Part shown: positions 53,972 through 64,000 of the stretch, in pieces
Position numbering within the stretch: position 1 is the stretch's first letter
Layout: each line of letters starts with the position of its first letter
NCBI RefSeq assembly: GCF_004357765.1
Contig: NZ_SMTE01000008.1
Location: 62,001 to 126,000 of the forward strand
Source: Pseudomonas putida
GTDB lineage: Bacteria > Pseudomonadota > Gammaproteobacteria > Pseudomonadales > Pseudomonadaceae
Reading direction: 5' to 3'
Length of the DNA: 64,000 bases
Made by a program: the position numbers and the translations under genes
Notes under the pieces: model-generated
The model's database searches: none
The model's input: the letters and a program-made list of their open reading frames with translations, nothing else
Told to the model about the DNA's origin: nothing

Positions 53972-54802
53972 TTACTGGCGAACCAGGCGCAGATTGGCCG
54001 GAGTGATCGCCCCGGTGCTGCGATACGGATTGATATCCAGCCCCCCACGGCGCACATAACGCGCGTACACCGTCAGGTGTTCTGGCTGTAGCAGGTTCTT
54101 CAAGTCCAGGTAAATCCGCTCCACGCACTGCTCATGGAAGTCGGCATGCTGACGGAAGCTGATCAGGTAGGTCAGCAGGCTGGCATGGTCTAGCGCCCTG
54201 CCCTTGTACTCCACCACCACACTGCCCCAGTCAGGCTGACCGGTCACCGGGCAGTTGGATTTGAGCAGGTGGCTGTGCAGCGTCTCTTCGACCACCCGCT
54301 CGGGATTGCAATGCAAGAGCTCAGGCTGCGGCTGCTCGTAGTTGCTGATGGCCACGTCCAGGGCATCGATGCACTGACCCGGCAACGACACCACACCTTG
54401 CGCCTCGACCTCGGCCAGGGTCCGCACCTGCACGCCAACGGGCTTGCCGGCGGCAGCCGAGAGGTCTTTGACCAGGCACGCCTGCAATTCACCGATGGAA
54501 GCGAACACCGTTTGGTTCAGCGAATTGAGGTACAGCTTGAACGACTTCGATTCGATGATGTTGGGCGAGTCGGCCGGGATGGCGAACTCACCGATGGCCA
54601 CCACCGGTTTACCGGACGGCAGCAACCACGAGAGCTCGAAGCAGTTCCAGTAATCGACGCCCTGCCAGGGCAAGGTCTGGGCCGTGACGCCCAGCTCGGC
54701 CCATTTTGCCTCACGGGGGATCGGGAACAGCAGCGCGGGCGTGTAGGTGGCGATGTATTCGCTGGACTTGCCCAGCGGGGAGTGTTCGGCAGCGGGATGC
54801 AT
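53972..54802 (-). CDS. queF: NADPH-dependent 7-cyano-7-deazaguanine reductase
   Basis: A 276-residue two-domain (YqfM-type) Que[12 protein letters not shown] is the QueF substrate motif and [14 protein letters not shown] contains the thioimide-forming catalytic cysteine. It reduces preQ0 to preQ1 in queuosine biosynthesis. Confidence 0.95.
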   Translation of the reverse strand: MHPAAEHSPLGKSSEYIATYTPALLFPIPREAKWAELGVTAQTLPWQGVDYWNCFELSWLLPSGKPVVAIGEFAIPADSPNIIESKSFKLYLNSLNQTVFASIGELQACLVKDLSAAAGKPVGVQVRTLAEVEAQGVVSLPGQCIDALDVAISNYEQPQPELLHCNPERVVEETLHSHLLKSNCPVTGQPDWGSVVVEYKGRALDHASLLTYLISFRQHADFHEQCVERIYLDLKNLLQPEHLTVYARYVRRGGLDINPYRSTGAITPANLRLVRQ

Positions 54803-54870
54803 GGAAACTGACCTGAAGGTTCGGAAATACCCCTAGTCTACCGGTTTTACCCCCCACCTTGGAGGGCCGT

Positions 54871-55389
54871 TCACTCGATGGTCAGGGGCCCGACCATGCC
54901 CGCCTGGTAATGCCCTGGTACATTGCAGGCAAACTCGATGGGTGCCGAGGCGTGGAAGGTCCAGGTCAGTTCGGCGCGCTGGCCGGGCTGGACCAGCACG
55001 GTATTGCCGCCATCGTGGCCATGGGCCCCATGGTCCATCTGACCATGCTCCATCTTCCCGTGATCCATGCCGGCGTGGTTCATCTGGCCGCTGAACAGAT
55101 GGCCCTGCATCGCGATCATCTGCTTCTGGTGCTCGGCATGCATGGCTTTGTCACCCAGGTTGAACTCGTGGGGTAACTGGCCTTCGTTGATCAGTACGAA
55201 GCGCACGGTTTCCCCGGCCCTGACCTGCAGAGCGCGAGGTTCGAAGGCGATGTCCTTCATGTGCACTTCCAGGGTACGGGTGGCCTTGCTGGCCGGGGCG
55301 GGCTCGCCGAAAGCGAACGATGCGCCCTGCCCGGCCCAGGCAGGCAAACTGGCCAAGGCCAAGGCGGTGGTGAAGAACAGGTGTTTCAT
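54871..55389 (-). CDS. Met/His-rich periplasmic cupredoxin
   Basis: A 172-residue protein with signal peptide MKHLFFTTALALASLPAWAG. Plastocyanin-type copper ligands are in GQLPHEFNL and EFACNVPGHYQAGM (Cys, His, Met), with an inserted MNHAGMDHGKMEHGQMDHGA loop. It is divergent from a copper-type two-component system. Related CopI-like proteins support copper tolerance; the name is not assigned here. Start 55389 opens the signal peptide. Confidence 0.87.
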   Translation of the reverse strand: MKHLFFTTALALASLPAWAGQGASFAFGEPAPASKATRTLEVHMKDIAFEPRALQVRAGETVRFVLINEGQLPHEFNLGDKAMHAEHQKQMIAMQGHLFSGQMNHAGMDHGKMEHGQMDHGAHGHDGGNTVLVQPGQRAELTWTFHASAPIEFACNVPGHYQAGMVGPLTIE

Positions 55390-55443
55390 GGCTGCTCCGA
55401 GCATGACGACAAATGAAGCCACTTTAGAAAGGCGCGTCTGGCA

Positions 55444-55480
55444 CCAAGCTGACAAGCAGATTACAACTTTGTCAGCTTGG
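55444..55480. promoter_or_regulatory. CopR-type box inside a 12-bp inverted repeat
   Basis: The arms CCAAGCTGACAA (55444-55455) and TTGTCAGCTTGG (55469-55480) are perfectly inverted. Within, the minus strand reads TGACAAAGTTGTAAT (55474-55460), the same TGACA-N5-GTAAT form as upstream of copA. Located between cupredoxin and response regulator genes, it can serve both directions. Confidence 0.65.
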
Positions 55481-55553
55481 GCGAAGAGACGCATCGTCAC
55501 GTATCATTTCAATCCCGAGACCAGCGCTACTCCTGTGGGAGCCGGAACATTTC

Positions 55554-56234
55554 ATGAAACTGCTGATCGTCGAAGACCAGGCTCGCACTGGCCAATACCT
55601 GTGCCAAGGCCTCAGCGAGGCCGGTTTTGCCACCGAACTCGCCGCCGATGGCGACACCGGCCAGCACCTGGCACTCACGGGCGATCACGACCTGCTGATC
55701 CTCGACGTGATGCTGCCGGGGCGTAACGGCTGGCAGATCCTCCAGGCTGTGCGCGAAGCAGGCCTGGACACCCCGGTGCTGTTCCTCACCGCCCGCGATG
55801 CCGTGGCAGACCGCGTGCACGGCCTGGAACTGGGCGCCGATGACTACCTGATCAAGCCCTTCGCCTTTTCCGAGCTTCTGGCCCGCGTGCGCACCTTGCT
55901 GCGGCGCGGCACCAGCAACGGCCAGGACACCACCCTGAGCCTGGCCGACCTGCGCCTGGACCTGATCCGCCGCCGCGCCGAGCGCGCCGGGCAGCGCATC
56001 GACCTGACCGCCAAGGAATTCGCCCTGCTCGAACTGCTGCTACGTCGCCAGGGCGAAGTGCTGCCCAAGTCGCTGATCGCGTCACAGGTGTGGGACATGA
56101 ACTTCGACAGCGACACCAACGTGATCGAAGTCGCTGTACGCCGCCTGCGCCTGAAGATCGACGACCCGCACACCAACAAGCTGATCCACACCGTGCGCGG
56201 CATGGGCTACGTGCTCGAAGAGCGCCAGGACTGA
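55554..56234 (+). CDS. Heavy-metal response regulator (CopR/CusR type)
   Basis: A 226-residue OmpR-family regulator. Receiver: [15 protein letters not shown], phospho-Asp in [14 protein letters not shown], Lys in [10 protein letters not shown]. The C-terminal winged helix includes [20 protein letters not shown] and [15 protein letters not shown]. Probably controls copper tolerance genes at TGACA-N5-GTAAT boxes. It overlaps the sensor gene by one base. Confidence 0.9.
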   Translation: MKLLIVEDQARTGQYLCQGLSEAGFATELAADGDTGQHLALTGDHDLLILDVMLPGRNGWQILQAVREAGLDTPVLFLTARDAVADRVHGLELGADDYLIKPFAFSELLARVRTLLRRGTSNGQDTTLSLADLRLDLIRRRAERAGQRIDLTAKEFALLELLLRRQGEVLPKSLIASQVWDMNFDSDTNVIEVAVRRLRLKIDDPHTNKLIHTVRGMGYVLEERQD

Positions 56235-57580
56235 TGCGCAGGCTATCGCTCGGCAACCGCCTGGCTTTGCTGTTCGCCGCCTGCACCGCCATCGTCTCGC
56301 TGGGAGCCGGCCTGCTGTTCAGCCACGCCAGTGCGCAGCATTTCATCGAACTCGACCAGCAACTGCTGGAATCACGGCTGTCGCAGTTGCGCAGCCAGTT
56401 GTCAGGCGTAGCCACTCTTGCGCAACTACAGCCCCGCTTGCCGGCTCTACGCCTTGAACTGGGCCATCAGGCCGACCTGGGCCTACGCATCCTGGGCAGC
56501 GACGGCGCCCCTTGGTTCGACAGCCGCCAGGCCTTGCCCGAACCCGCTCCACCGGGCTTGGCAACCTTGCATGGCGAGGGTGTCGACTATCGCAGCCTGG
56601 TCGTGCCCCTCGATGCCGACGCACCAGGCTCGCCACGCCTGGCGCTGTACCTGGACATCACCCACCACCAGCATTTCCTCCAGGGCATGCAGCGCCTGAT
56701 CTGGCTCACCGTTGGCCTGTCGGCGCTGGCCACTGCGCTGCTTGGCGCCTGGGCCGCACGTCGCGGGCTACGCCCTCTGCGGCAGATGGGCCAGGTGGCA
56801 GCCAGCGTCTCGGCGCGCTCGCTGACCACTCGCCTGCCTGACACCCAACTGCCGGAAGAGCTGGCGGAACTGGCCGCCACGGTCAACGCCATGCTGCAAC
56901 GCCTGGACGACGCCTTCCAGCGCCTCTCGGCGTTTTCCGCCGACATCGCCCACGAGCTACGTACGCCGCTGTCGAACCTGCTGACCCACACCCAGGTGAC
57001 CCTCACTCGCCCTCGCAGCCTCGAGGCGTACCGCGAAGCCCTGCACGACAACCTCGAAGAACTGCAAGGCATGGCGCAGATGGTCAACGATATGCTGTTC
57101 CTGGCCAAGGCCGACCATGGTCTGTTGGTGCCGGGGCAATCGACGCTGGCCCTGCACCAAGAGGTGGATGCCCTGCTGGAGTACTACACCCCGCTGGCCG
57201 AAGACGGCGAGGTGCAGCTGCGGCGCGAGGGCGAGGCGATGCTGTGCGGTGACCGCCATATGTTGCGCCGGGCGCTGTCCAACCTGTTGGACAATGCGCT
57301 GCGACATACCCCGGCCGGGGGACAGATTCGCGTGAGCCTGGCACCCGGCGTGCAGATCTGCGTGGCCAATACCGGCGCCGGGATCGACGCCGCCGCTATA
57401 CCCCGCCTGTTCGATCGCTTCTACCGCGCAGACCCGGCACGGCAAGCAGGCAACAGCGAACACGCGGGGTTGGGACTGGCGATCACCCGGTCGATCGTGC
57501 AGGCCCACGGCGGGAGCATCCGGGCCGAATCCGAGGGCGGCTGGACCCGGTTCGTGATCGAGTTGCCGCAGCGACCGTGA
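56234..57580 (+). CDS. Heavy-metal sensor histidine kinase (CopS/CusS type)
   Basis: A 448-residue kinase. TM1 near LALLFAACTAIVSLGAGLLF, a periplasmic sensor domain of about 130 residues, TM2 near LIWLTVGLSALATALLGAW, HAMP, then the H-box FSADIAHELRTPLSNLL, N-box LRRALSNLLDNALRHTPAGG and G-boxes IDAAAIPRLFDRFYRAD and HAGLGLAITRSIVQAHGG. Copper or silver sensing is inferred from the neighbour cupredoxin. Confidence 0.9.
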   Translation: MRRLSLGNRLALLFAACTAIVSLGAGLLFSHASAQHFIELDQQLLESRLSQLRSQLSGVATLAQLQPRLPALRLELGHQADLGLRILGSDGAPWFDSRQALPEPAPPGLATLHGEGVDYRSLVVPLDADAPGSPRLALYLDITHHQHFLQGMQRLIWLTVGLSALATALLGAWAARRGLRPLRQMGQVAASVSARSLTTRLPDTQLPEELAELAATVNAMLQRLDDAFQRLSAFSADIAHELRTPLSNLLTHTQVTLTRPRSLEAYREALHDNLEELQGMAQMVNDMLFLAKADHGLLVPGQSTLALHQEVDALLEYYTPLAEDGEVQLRREGEAMLCGDRHMLRRALSNLLDNALRHTPAGGQIRVSLAPGVQICVANTGAGIDAAAIPRLFDRFYRADPARQAGNSEHAGLGLAITRSIVQAHGGSIRAESEGGWTRFVIELPQRP

Positions 57581-57613
57581 AGCCTGGTGGTGACGACAGG
57601 CCTGAGGCCAACC

Positions 57614-58855
57614 TCAGACCGCCAGGCCGATCGCCGGCTGCACCTGCGAAGCCCGGTACGCTGGGTAGATCGTGGCCAGGAAGCTCATTACCAACCCGGC
57701 TACGCAGATCATCAGCACATCGCTACCCTGCAACTCCGACGGCAGGCTACTGATGAAATACACGTCCGAAGTGAAAATGTGCTGCCCAGTGACCCGCTCC
57801 AACCAGCCGACGATCTGGCTGACGTTCAATGCGGCGATCACCCCGAGCACCCCACCGATCAACGTGCCGACGATACCGATCAGGCTGCCCTGGACCATGA
57901 ACGTGCCCATGATCTGTGCTGGCGTCGCGCCCAGGGTACGCAGGATGGCGATGTCCGGCCCCTTGTCGTTCACCACCATCACCAGGGTGGCGATGATGTT
58001 GAACGCCGCCACCGCGATGATCATCAGCAGCAACAGGCCAATCATGGTCTTTTCCATCTTCATGGCGCTGAACAGGCTGCCTTGGGTGTGCGACCAGTCA
58101 TCGGCACGGTAGCCATCGCCCAGGCTCGCGGCAATCGCCTTGGACACCTGAGGTGCGGCATACAGGTCATGCAGCTTCAGGCGCACCCCTTGCACCTGGC
58201 CAGGCGCCCAGCGCTGCATCTCGCCGGCATCGGCCACATGGATATAAGCCTGGGAGCCATCGAGCTCGGCGCCCACCTTGAAGATACCGACCACGGTCAG
58301 ACGCTGCATGCGTGGGGTGATGCCACCGGGTGCCTTGCTGATTTCCGGCACGATCAGGGTCAGCTTGTCGCCGGTGTTCAACCGGAAACGCCGCGCCGTC
58401 AGTTCGCCGATCACCACGCCATACTCACCTGGAACCAGCGCCTGCAGACGCCCTTGGACGATGTGCTGACCGACGATGGAGACCTGGCCTTCCTCGGCCG
58501 GATCGATGCCACTGACCTGGATCGGCTGCATCGCCCCCTTGTACGAGAGCATGCCTTCCATTTCGGTGATCGGCGCGGCGGCCATCACCGCCGGATTCTT
58601 CAACGCTGCATCGGCCACGTGGCGCCAGTCGGCCAGGGGCTGCTCGCCGAGAATACTGGCGTGCGGCACCAGGCCGAGGATGCGTGAACTCATCTCGCGC
58701 TGGAAGCCGTTCATCACCGACAGCACCACGATCATCGCCAGCACGCCCAGCGACAGGCCGATCATCGAGGTCATCGAAATGAACGAGATGAAGTGGTTGC
58801 GGCGCTTGGCCCGGGTATAGCGCGCGCCGATGAAGATGGGCAAGGGTCTGAACAT
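57614..58855 (-). CDS. lolE: Lipoprotein-releasing system permease LolE
   Basis: A 413-residue MacB-type permease, four helices with a large periplasmic loop. [20 protein letters not shown] and [20 protein letters not shown] start the protein; [20 protein letters not shown] is the coupling helix. With LolC and LolD it extracts lipoproteins from the inner membrane for LolA. It is a paralogue of the gene at 59607-60857. Which of the two is LolE is based on operon order. Start 58855 gives the matching N-terminus. Confidence 0.9.
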   Translation of the reverse strand: MFRPLPIFIGARYTRAKRRNHFISFISMTSMIGLSLGVLAMIVVLSVMNGFQREMSSRILGLVPHASILGEQPLADWRHVADAALKNPAVMAAAPITEMEGMLSYKGAMQPIQVSGIDPAEEGQVSIVGQHIVQGRLQALVPGEYGVVIGELTARRFRLNTGDKLTLIVPEISKAPGGITPRMQRLTVVGIFKVGAELDGSQAYIHVADAGEMQRWAPGQVQGVRLKLHDLYAAPQVSKAIAASLGDGYRADDWSHTQGSLFSAMKMEKTMIGLLLLMIIAVAAFNIIATLVMVVNDKGPDIAILRTLGATPAQIMGTFMVQGSLIGIVGTLIGGVLGVIAALNVSQIVGWLERVTGQHIFTSDVYFISSLPSELQGSDVLMICVAGLVMSFLATIYPAYRASQVQPAIGLAV

Positions 58856-58915
58856 GTACGAAAACACCCACTGTGAGAAAGGAACGGGGCGACGCAAAGC
58901 GCCCCGTGCAATCGA

Positions 58916-59614
58916 TCAGATCGCCACCAGGTGGCCGTCGTCGAGCTTCAACACCCGGTCCATCTGACGCGCCAGGTTGAGGTCGTGGGTCACCACCAGA
59001 AAGGCAGTGCGCGACGCGCTGGACAGTTCCTGCATCAATTCCTGGATGCCTTGGGCAGTATGGTGGTCGAGGTTACCGGTCGGCTCATCGAGCATCACCA
59101 GGCCCGGCCGATTGACCAGGGCACGGGCGATCGCCACGCGCTGGCGTTCGCCACCGGAAAGCTCCGCCGGCTTGTGATTCAGGCGATGGCCCAGCCCTAC
59201 CCGCTTGAGCAGCGCCTCGGCCCGCTCACGCGCTTCAGGGATCGGTGTGCGGCCAATCAGCAACGGCATGCACACGTTCTCGATGGCGGTGAATTCCGGC
59301 AGCAGGTGGTGGAACTGATAGACGAAGCCCAGCTCGCGGTTGCGCAGCAGACCGCGGGCGCGCTCGCCCAGCGCCGATAATTCCTCACCGGCCAACCAGA
59401 CGCTGCCCTGGGTCGGCCGGTCGAGGCCACCGAGCAGGTTGAGCAAGGTGCTCTTGCCCGAACCCGAACTGCCGACGATGGCCACCCGCTCGCCGGCCTG
59501 CAGCTCGAGGTTGAGCCCAGACAACACCTGCACCGATTCCGGGCCCTCGTCGTAGGACTTGCCCAGGTTGCGGCAACTCAGAACGGCTTTATCACTCATG
59601 CGCGAATCACTCAT
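58916..59614 (-). CDS. lolD: Lipoprotein-releasing system ATPase LolD
   Basis: A 232-residue ABC ATPase. Walker A is [19 protein letters not shown], signature [17 protein letters not shown], Walker [13 protein letters not shown]. It overlaps lolC by 8 bases. Start 59614 ([12 protein letters not shown]) has GAGG upstream; the inner MSDKAVL at 59599 is alternative. Confidence 0.93.
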   Translation of the reverse strand: MSDSRMSDKAVLSCRNLGKSYDEGPESVQVLSGLNLELQAGERVAIVGSSGSGKSTLLNLLGGLDRPTQGSVWLAGEELSALGERARGLLRNRELGFVYQFHHLLPEFTAIENVCMPLLIGRTPIPEARERAEALLKRVGLGHRLNHKPAELSGGERQRVAIARALVNRPGLVMLDEPTGNLDHHTAQGIQELMQELSSASRTAFLVVTHDLNLARQMDRVLKLDDGHLVAI

Positions 59615-60857
59615 AACGTAGCGCCTCTGCAGGCTGGGTGCGGGCCGCACGCCAGGCCGGGTACAGGGTGGCGAGGAAACTCAGGACCAACGCCGCAGCG
59701 CAGACCATGTACACGTCCTGGGCCTGGATCTGCGAGGGCAGGTAATCGATGAAATACACGTCGGCATTGAGGAATTTGTGCCCGATCAGTTTCTCGATGC
59801 CGGCGATGGCCGCACTCACGTTGAGCGCGGCGAGGATGCCGACCACGGCGCCGATCAACGTGCCGATCACCCCGATCACGGTGCCCTGGACCATGAAGAT
59901 CAGCATGATCTGGCCTGGTGTGGCGCCCAGTGTGCGGAGGATGGCGATGTCGCCGCGCTTGTCGTTGACCACCATCACCAGGGTGGAAATGATGTTGAAC
60001 GCCGCCACCGCCACGATCAGCAGCAGCAACAGGCCGATCATGGCTTTTTCCATGCGGATGGCCTGGTACAGGTTGCCGTGGGTGCGGGTCCAGTCGCGGC
60101 TGTAGAACTCCTGGTCGCCCAGGTGCTGGGCGATGTCCCAGGCCACCCGTGGTGCCTGGAACAGGTCGTCGAACTTCAGGCGCAGGCCCTGGACCTGGTC
60201 GGGCTTCCAGCGGTGCAAGCGGGACAGGTCGGCGATGTTGGTCAGCCCCAGGTAGCCGTCGATCTCGCCGGCCCCCACGTGGAAGGTGCCGACCACGGTG
60301 AAGCGCTTCATGCGTGGGAACATGCCGGCCGGCGTGACGCTGACCTCCGGCGCGACGAAGGTGAGCTTGTCGCCGATGGCGACGCCCAGCTTGGCCGCGG
60401 CCTTGTCGCCGATCATGATGCCCCAGTCGCCCGGCGCCAGTTTGTCCAGGCCGCCTTGCAGGGTGAAGTTGTCGATGATCGAAACGTCATGCTCGCGGGC
60501 CGGATCGATGCCGTTGAGCAGCACCTTCTGCACCTTGCCGTCATGGGTCAGCAACCCCTGCATCTGGGTGTAGGGGGCCACCGCCAGCACGTGGGGATTC
60601 TGCTTTACTTGTTGGGCAAGAGTCGGCCAGTCGTCGATCGGCTGACCGCTCTCGAGCGTGGCGTGAGGGATCATGCCGAGCACGCGGGTACGCATCTCGT
60701 GGTCGAAGCCGTTCATCACCGACAACACCACGATCATCACCACCACGCCCAAGGCGAGGCCGATCATCGAGGTCAGGGAAATGAACGAGACGAAATGGTT
60801 ACGGCGCTTGGCACGGGTGTAACGCGTACCGATGAATGCGAAAAGAGGTCTGAACAT
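59607..60857 (-). CDS. lolC: Lipoprotein-releasing system permease LolC
   Basis: A 416-residue permease, [20 protein letters not shown] onward, with [20 protein letters not shown] as coupling helix and a C-terminal four-helix arrangement. It is the first gene of lolCDE. Roughly two thirds of its residues look alike with LolE by eye in the membrane parts. Confidence 0.92.
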   Translation of the reverse strand: MFRPLFAFIGTRYTRAKRRNHFVSFISLTSMIGLALGVVVMIVVLSVMNGFDHEMRTRVLGMIPHATLESGQPIDDWPTLAQQVKQNPHVLAVAPYTQMQGLLTHDGKVQKVLLNGIDPAREHDVSIIDNFTLQGGLDKLAPGDWGIMIGDKAAAKLGVAIGDKLTFVAPEVSVTPAGMFPRMKRFTVVGTFHVGAGEIDGYLGLTNIADLSRLHRWKPDQVQGLRLKFDDLFQAPRVAWDIAQHLGDQEFYSRDWTRTHGNLYQAIRMEKAMIGLLLLLIVAVAAFNIISTLVMVVNDKRGDIAILRTLGATPGQIMLIFMVQGTVIGVIGTLIGAVVGILAALNVSAAIAGIEKLIGHKFLNADVYFIDYLPSQIQAQDVYMVCAAALVLSFLATLYPAWRAARTQPAEALRYE

Positions 60858-60950
60858 GTCGGGGCTTGTTCGGATGAAAGGGAACGTCCTTGTGGCGAGG
60901 CGCCTACGGCGGCTTTACACTCGGACCACCGCCGCTACCATGGGTTCGCC

Positions 60951-61535
60951 ATGACGACATTAGACGAAGAAGATCGCCGCGAATACTACCGCATCGACGA
61001 TAGGATCGCACTGGAAATCAGCCCCTTGAGCGCGGCCGAAGCCCTTGAAGCAGAACTGTTGCAGGATGATTCGCCGCTGTTCAACCTGCTCAGCGAACTA
61101 CACCTCAGCGATTTCGAGTCGCAACACCTGCTGCGCCAGCTCAGCGACAAGGATCGCACCCTCGCCGCCTTCCTGCGTGCGCAGAACAAACGCCTCGATC
61201 TGCTCAGCGCAGTGGTCGCGCAATCCCTGCTCGGCACGATCGGCCAATTGCTGCCAGTGGTTATTTCCGAGGGTGGCATCGAGTGCACCCAAGCACAGCC
61301 GTTCACACCCGGCGCCGCGGTGAAAGTGAAGATGGTGCTGATGCCACGCGCCCACGGTCTGCTGCTACGTGCGCGCATCATCCACTGCGAGGCGCGCGAC
61401 GATGGCCGCTTCGAGGTCGGTGCGGAGTTCACCGACATGACCGACGCCCAGCGCCAATTGCTGGCGCGCTATATCTTGCAACGTCAGCAGCAACAGCGGC
61501 GCCAGCAACTGGAAAACGACGAGCCCGCGTCCTGA
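60951..61535 (+). CDS. PilZ-domain protein with Gln-rich tail
   Basis: A 194-residue protein. REYYRIDDRIALEI opens it with an R-containing motif, and the C-terminal domain (VVISEGGIECTQAQPFTPGA, VGAEFTDMTDAQRQLL) follows the PilZ pattern with a weakened DxSxxG (SEGGI). The last 25 residues are Gln/Arg-rich. Divergent from lolC. Confidence 0.75.
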   Translation: MTTLDEEDRREYYRIDDRIALEISPLSAAEALEAELLQDDSPLFNLLSELHLSDFESQHLLRQLSDKDRTLAAFLRAQNKRLDLLSAVVAQSLLGTIGQLLPVVISEGGIECTQAQPFTPGAAVKVKMVLMPRAHGLLLRARIIHCEARDDGRFEVGAEFTDMTDAQRQLLARYILQRQQQQRRQQLENDEPAS

Positions 61536-61567
61536 GCCCCCACCCCATTGATTTTGAAGGAACGAAC

Positions 61568-62284
61568 GTGACCCTGATCTACGGCCACCGCGGCGCCAAG
61601 GGCGAAGCCCCCGAAAATACCCTGACCAGCTTCCGGCAATGCCTGTCCCATGGCGTCGACCGCTGCGAGCTGGACCTGCACCTGTCGGCCGACAACGAGC
61701 TGATGGTGATCCACGACCCGACCCTCAAACGCACCACTGGCCGGCGCGGCAAGGTGGTAGAGCATTCGGCGGCAGACCTGGTGAACATCGATGCGCGCAA
61801 AGGCGGCCCGGGCTGGGTGCAGCCCTGCCCGATCCCGCGCCTGGAAGAACTGTTCCAGAAGTGCGACTTCCAGCATTGGCAACTGGAGGTGAAAAGCGCT
61901 TCGCGGACCCGCGCCGCCAGCACCGTTCTGGCGATTCGAGAGCTGGCCCAGCAATACGGTCTGCTCGACAAGGTCACCATCACCTCGAGTTCACGGGAAG
62001 TGCTCGGCGCGGCATTGGAGCTGGTTCCGGACGTGGCCCGTGGGCTGGTGGCCGAATACGCCTGGCTCGACCCACTGAAGGTCGCGCAGAACTATGACTG
62101 CCAATTGCTGGCCCTGAACTGGACCCTGTGCACGCCCGAACGCCTGATCAAGGCCCAGCGCCAGGGTCTGCACGTGTCGGTGTGGACGGTCAACGAGCCG
62201 GCGCTGATGCGCCGACTCGCCGACTTTGGCGTGGACAGCCTGATTACAGACTTTCCCGGTTTGGCCAAGACCACCCTCGGGTAG
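61568..62284 (+). CDS. Glycerophosphodiester phosphodiesterase
   Basis: A 238-residue GDPD-family enzyme. IYGHRGAKGEAPENTL is motif 1 with catalytic His, CELDLHLSADNELMVIHDPT supplies the metal-binding Glu/Asp and second His. It hydrolyses glycerophosphodiesters to glycerol-3-phosphate; no signal peptide, so cytoplasmic (UgpQ-like). GTG start at 61568 has AAGGAA upstream; the longer reading overlaps the PilZ gene. Confidence 0.88.
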   Translation: MTLIYGHRGAKGEAPENTLTSFRQCLSHGVDRCELDLHLSADNELMVIHDPTLKRTTGRRGKVVEHSAADLVNIDARKGGPGWVQPCPIPRLEELFQKCDFQHWQLEVKSASRTRAASTVLAIRELAQQYGLLDKVTITSSSREVLGAALELVPDVARGLVAEYAWLDPLKVAQNYDCQLLALNWTLCTPERLIKAQRQGLHVSVWTVNEPALMRRLADFGVDSLITDFPGLAKTTLG

Positions 62285-62307
62285 GGCTGAAATCGGTCTC
62301 CCCGACC

Positions 62308-62330
62308 GGCTCAGGCCACCGGCCGGAGCC
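62308..62330. terminator. GC-rich hairpin between convergent genes
   Basis: GGCTC-A-GGCC and GGCC-G-GAGCC with an ACC loop, between the phosphodiesterase and sthA stops. No T tract follows, so termination strength is uncertain. Confidence 0.45.
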
Positions 62331-62332
62331 GC

Positions 62333-63727
62333 TCAAAAAAGCCGGTTCAGGCCGTCGTAGGCAGCTACCCGATAGGCTTCGGCCATGGTCGGGTAGTTGA
62401 AGGTGGTGTTGACGAAGTACTTCAGATTGTTCTGCTCACCCGGCTGGTTCATGATCGCCTGGCCGATGTGGACGATTTCCGAAGCCTGGTAGCCGAAGCA
62501 GTGAACGCCGAGGATTTCCAGGGTTTCACGGTGGAACAGGATCTTCAGCATGCCTTGCGGCTCGCCAGCGATCTGCGCACGGGCCATGCTCTTGAAGAAG
62601 GCTTTGCCCACTTCGTACGGCACCTTGGCCTGGGTCAGCTCCTGCTCGTTCTTGCCGATCGAGCTGATTTCCGGAATGGTGTAGATACCGGTTGGCACGT
62701 CATCGACGAAGCGCCAGCTACCGTTGTCGACGATGCTGCCAGCCGCCGAGCGCCCCTGGTCATGGGCGGCACTGGCCAGGCTCGGCCAGCCGATCACGTC
62801 ACCGGCGCCGTAGATGTTCGGCACGCTGGTGCGGTAGGCGCTGTCGACCTCGATCTGGCCACGGCTGTTGACCTTGATGCCGATGTTCTCCAGGCCCAGC
62901 TTGTCGGTGTTGCCGGTACGGCCGTTGCACCAGAGCAAGGCGTCGGCCTTGATCTTCTTGCCCGATTTCAGGTGCAGGATCACACCGTTATCCAGGCCTT
63001 CGACGCGCTCGTACTCTTCGTTGTGGCGCACGGTGATGTTGTTGTTGCTGAAGTGGTAACTCAGTGCCTGGGAGATTTCCGAGTCCAGGAAGCTCAGCAA
63101 CTGGCCACGGTTGTCGACCAGCTCCACCAGCACACCCAGGCCGCTGAAGATCGAGGCGTATTCGCAGCCGATCACGCCGGCGCCGTAGACGATCAGCTTG
63201 CGCGGGGTGTGGCTGAGGCTGAGGATGGTGTCGCTGTCGTAGACGCGCGGGTGGTTGAAGTCGATGTCGGCCGGACGGTAAGGGCGCGAACCGGTGGCGA
63301 TGATGATGTGTTTGGCATTCAGGCGCTCGACCACACCGTTGGCGCAGACCACTTCGATGGTCTGCTCGTCGGCGAAGCTGCCGGTGCCGACGAACACGTC
63401 GACACGGTTGCGGGCATAGTAGCCGGTACGCGAAGCCACCTGTTTGGAAATCACCTTCTCGGCGCTCTTGAGCACGTCGGGGAAGGAGAACCAGCGCGGT
63501 TCACCGATGGCCCGGAACATCGGGTTGGTGTTGAACTGCATGATCTGCCGCACCGAGTGACGCAGTGCCTTGGACGGGATGGTGCCCAGGTGGGTGCAGT
63601 TGCCGCCGACCTGACGGCGGCTGTCGACCATTGCCACCTTGCGTCCCGCTTTCGCGGCATTCATTGCCGCGCCTTCTCCGGCCGGGCCAGACCCCAGCAC
63701 CACTACGTCGTAGTTGTAGACAGCCAT
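62333..63727 (-). CDS. sthA: Soluble pyridine nucleotide transhydrogenase
   Basis: A 464-residue flavoprotein. FAD motif [19 protein letters not shown], then [17 protein letters not shown], in which the redox disulfide of lipoamide dehydrogenases is replaced, as in SthA. NAD site [20 protein letters not shown]. It moves reducing equivalents between NADPH and NAD. Confidence 0.96.
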   Translation of the reverse strand: MAVYNYDVVVLGSGPAGEGAAMNAAKAGRKVAMVDSRRQVGGNCTHLGTIPSKALRHSVRQIMQFNTNPMFRAIGEPRWFSFPDVLKSAEKVISKQVASRTGYYARNRVDVFVGTGSFADEQTIEVVCANGVVERLNAKHIIIATGSRPYRPADIDFNHPRVYDSDTILSLSHTPRKLIVYGAGVIGCEYASIFSGLGVLVELVDNRGQLLSFLDSEISQALSYHFSNNNITVRHNEEYERVEGLDNGVILHLKSGKKIKADALLWCNGRTGNTDKLGLENIGIKVNSRGQIEVDSAYRTSVPNIYGAGDVIGWPSLASAAHDQGRSAAGSIVDNGSWRFVDDVPTGIYTIPEISSIGKNEQELTQAKVPYEVGKAFFKSMARAQIAGEPQGMLKILFHRETLEILGVHCFGYQASEIVHIGQAIMNQPGEQNNLKYFVNTTFNYPTMAEAYRVAAYDGLNRLF

Positions 63728-64000
63728 GCGTACTCCTTCAGAACTGGCCCGCGGGCCACGGTCGCTCGCGGGACTCGATCATGCCGCCGCAGCGTCATGA
63801 GAAAATTCAGGTGCAGTCTAATCAAGCGTGAACGCCGCGCACATTAACCCTTGGTCGCGTCGTAGGCCAATTTTGCCTGCACTACATGTTCGTGTGCCCT
63901 ACCCTGGCGCCGATCATACGTCCATGCACTTTCATTCGCCTTGCACCGCCCGCTCATACGCAGGCGTCGATCGGGAGACGAAGCCACCCTCGGCCCGAGT
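63728..64000. other. Upstream region of sthA at window end
   Basis: No gene start or clear hairpin is seen in these 273 bases. The sthA promoter must lie here. Any gene beyond 64000 is outside the window. Confidence 0.5.

Noticed and set aside
59778-60950. Upstream extension of the PilZ ORF
   Set aside because: Runs antisense to lolC; the PilZ protein starts at the ATG at 60951.

Overview
The window is a high-GC chromosomal segment of a fluorescent pseudomonad, most likely Pseudomonas putida group. The call rests on gene order (tig-clpP-clpX-lon-hupB-ppiD; fdsGBAD; lolCDE; tal/rssC/rssB), on REP-like palindromes built around a CGCGGGCAAGCCCGCT core, and on near-full-length matches to remembered Pseudomonas families. 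No database was searched. About 60 protein genes and four tRNA genes are supported. Most of the window is housekeeping or conserved accessory genome. No prophage, IS element, CRISPR array, rRNA or replication origin was seen.

Layout. 1-2.8 kb: Mpo1-like membrane protein, CHAD protein, small lipoprotein, patatin-like phospholipase. 2.8-11.3 kb: proteostasis block on the minus strand (trigger factor, ClpP, ClpX, Lon, HU-beta, PpiD). 11.5-13.6 kb: small hypothetical gene, tRNA cluster Arg-His-Leu-His with a duplicated tRNA-His plus hairpin, then folD. 13.9-15.5 kb: ornithine cyclodeaminase with its Lrp-type regulator. 15.6-20.4 kb: one giant gene for a 1588-residue LRR protein with a NEL-type E3 ubiquitin ligase domain, a probable host-directed effector. 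20.6-23.4 kb: DctA-like carboxylate symporter with two FCD-type GntR regulators and two matching operator-like palindromes. 23.4-29.0 kb: lipoprotein, TSUP anion exporter, histidine phosphatase with a degenerate catalytic motif, heme oxygenase, FepA/PfeA-type siderophore receptor with a Fur-box-like site. 29.2-29.8 kb: type II toxin-antitoxin pair behind a perfect palindrome. 29.9-36.9 kb: SbmA/YddA-type ABC exporter and the NAD-dependent formate dehydrogenase operon fdsGBAD.

37.3-40.7 kb: copper resistance copA, Met-rich protein, copB, and a disordered hydrophilic protein. 41-44.4 kb: divergent LysR regulator and an NCS2 nucleobase permease, deaminase and transthyretin-like operon. 44.4-45.3 kb: a structured intergenic region ahead of a 42-codon ORF and a DUF3077 gene. 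45.5-47.6 kb: dusA and tal. 47.8-54.8 kb: PhoD-like phosphatase, the RssB/RssC signalling pair, PilZ protein, MlaA, HAD-like protein, DUF4404 protein, queF. 54.9-57.6 kb: Met/His-rich cupredoxin divergent from a CopR/CusR-type two-component system. 57.6-63.7 kb: lolCDE, a second PilZ protein, a glycerophosphodiester phosphodiesterase and sthA.

How parts connect. The TGACA-N5-GTAAT box between the cupredoxin and its two-component system also occurs upstream of copA 18 kb away, so one copper sensor probably controls both loci. The two GntR genes likely regulate the adjacent symporter. The most promising undescribed items are the NEL/LRR protein, the Shine-Dalgarno-sequestering leader at 44.6 kb, and the purine-type operon whose transthyretin-like member has lost canonical active-site residues.
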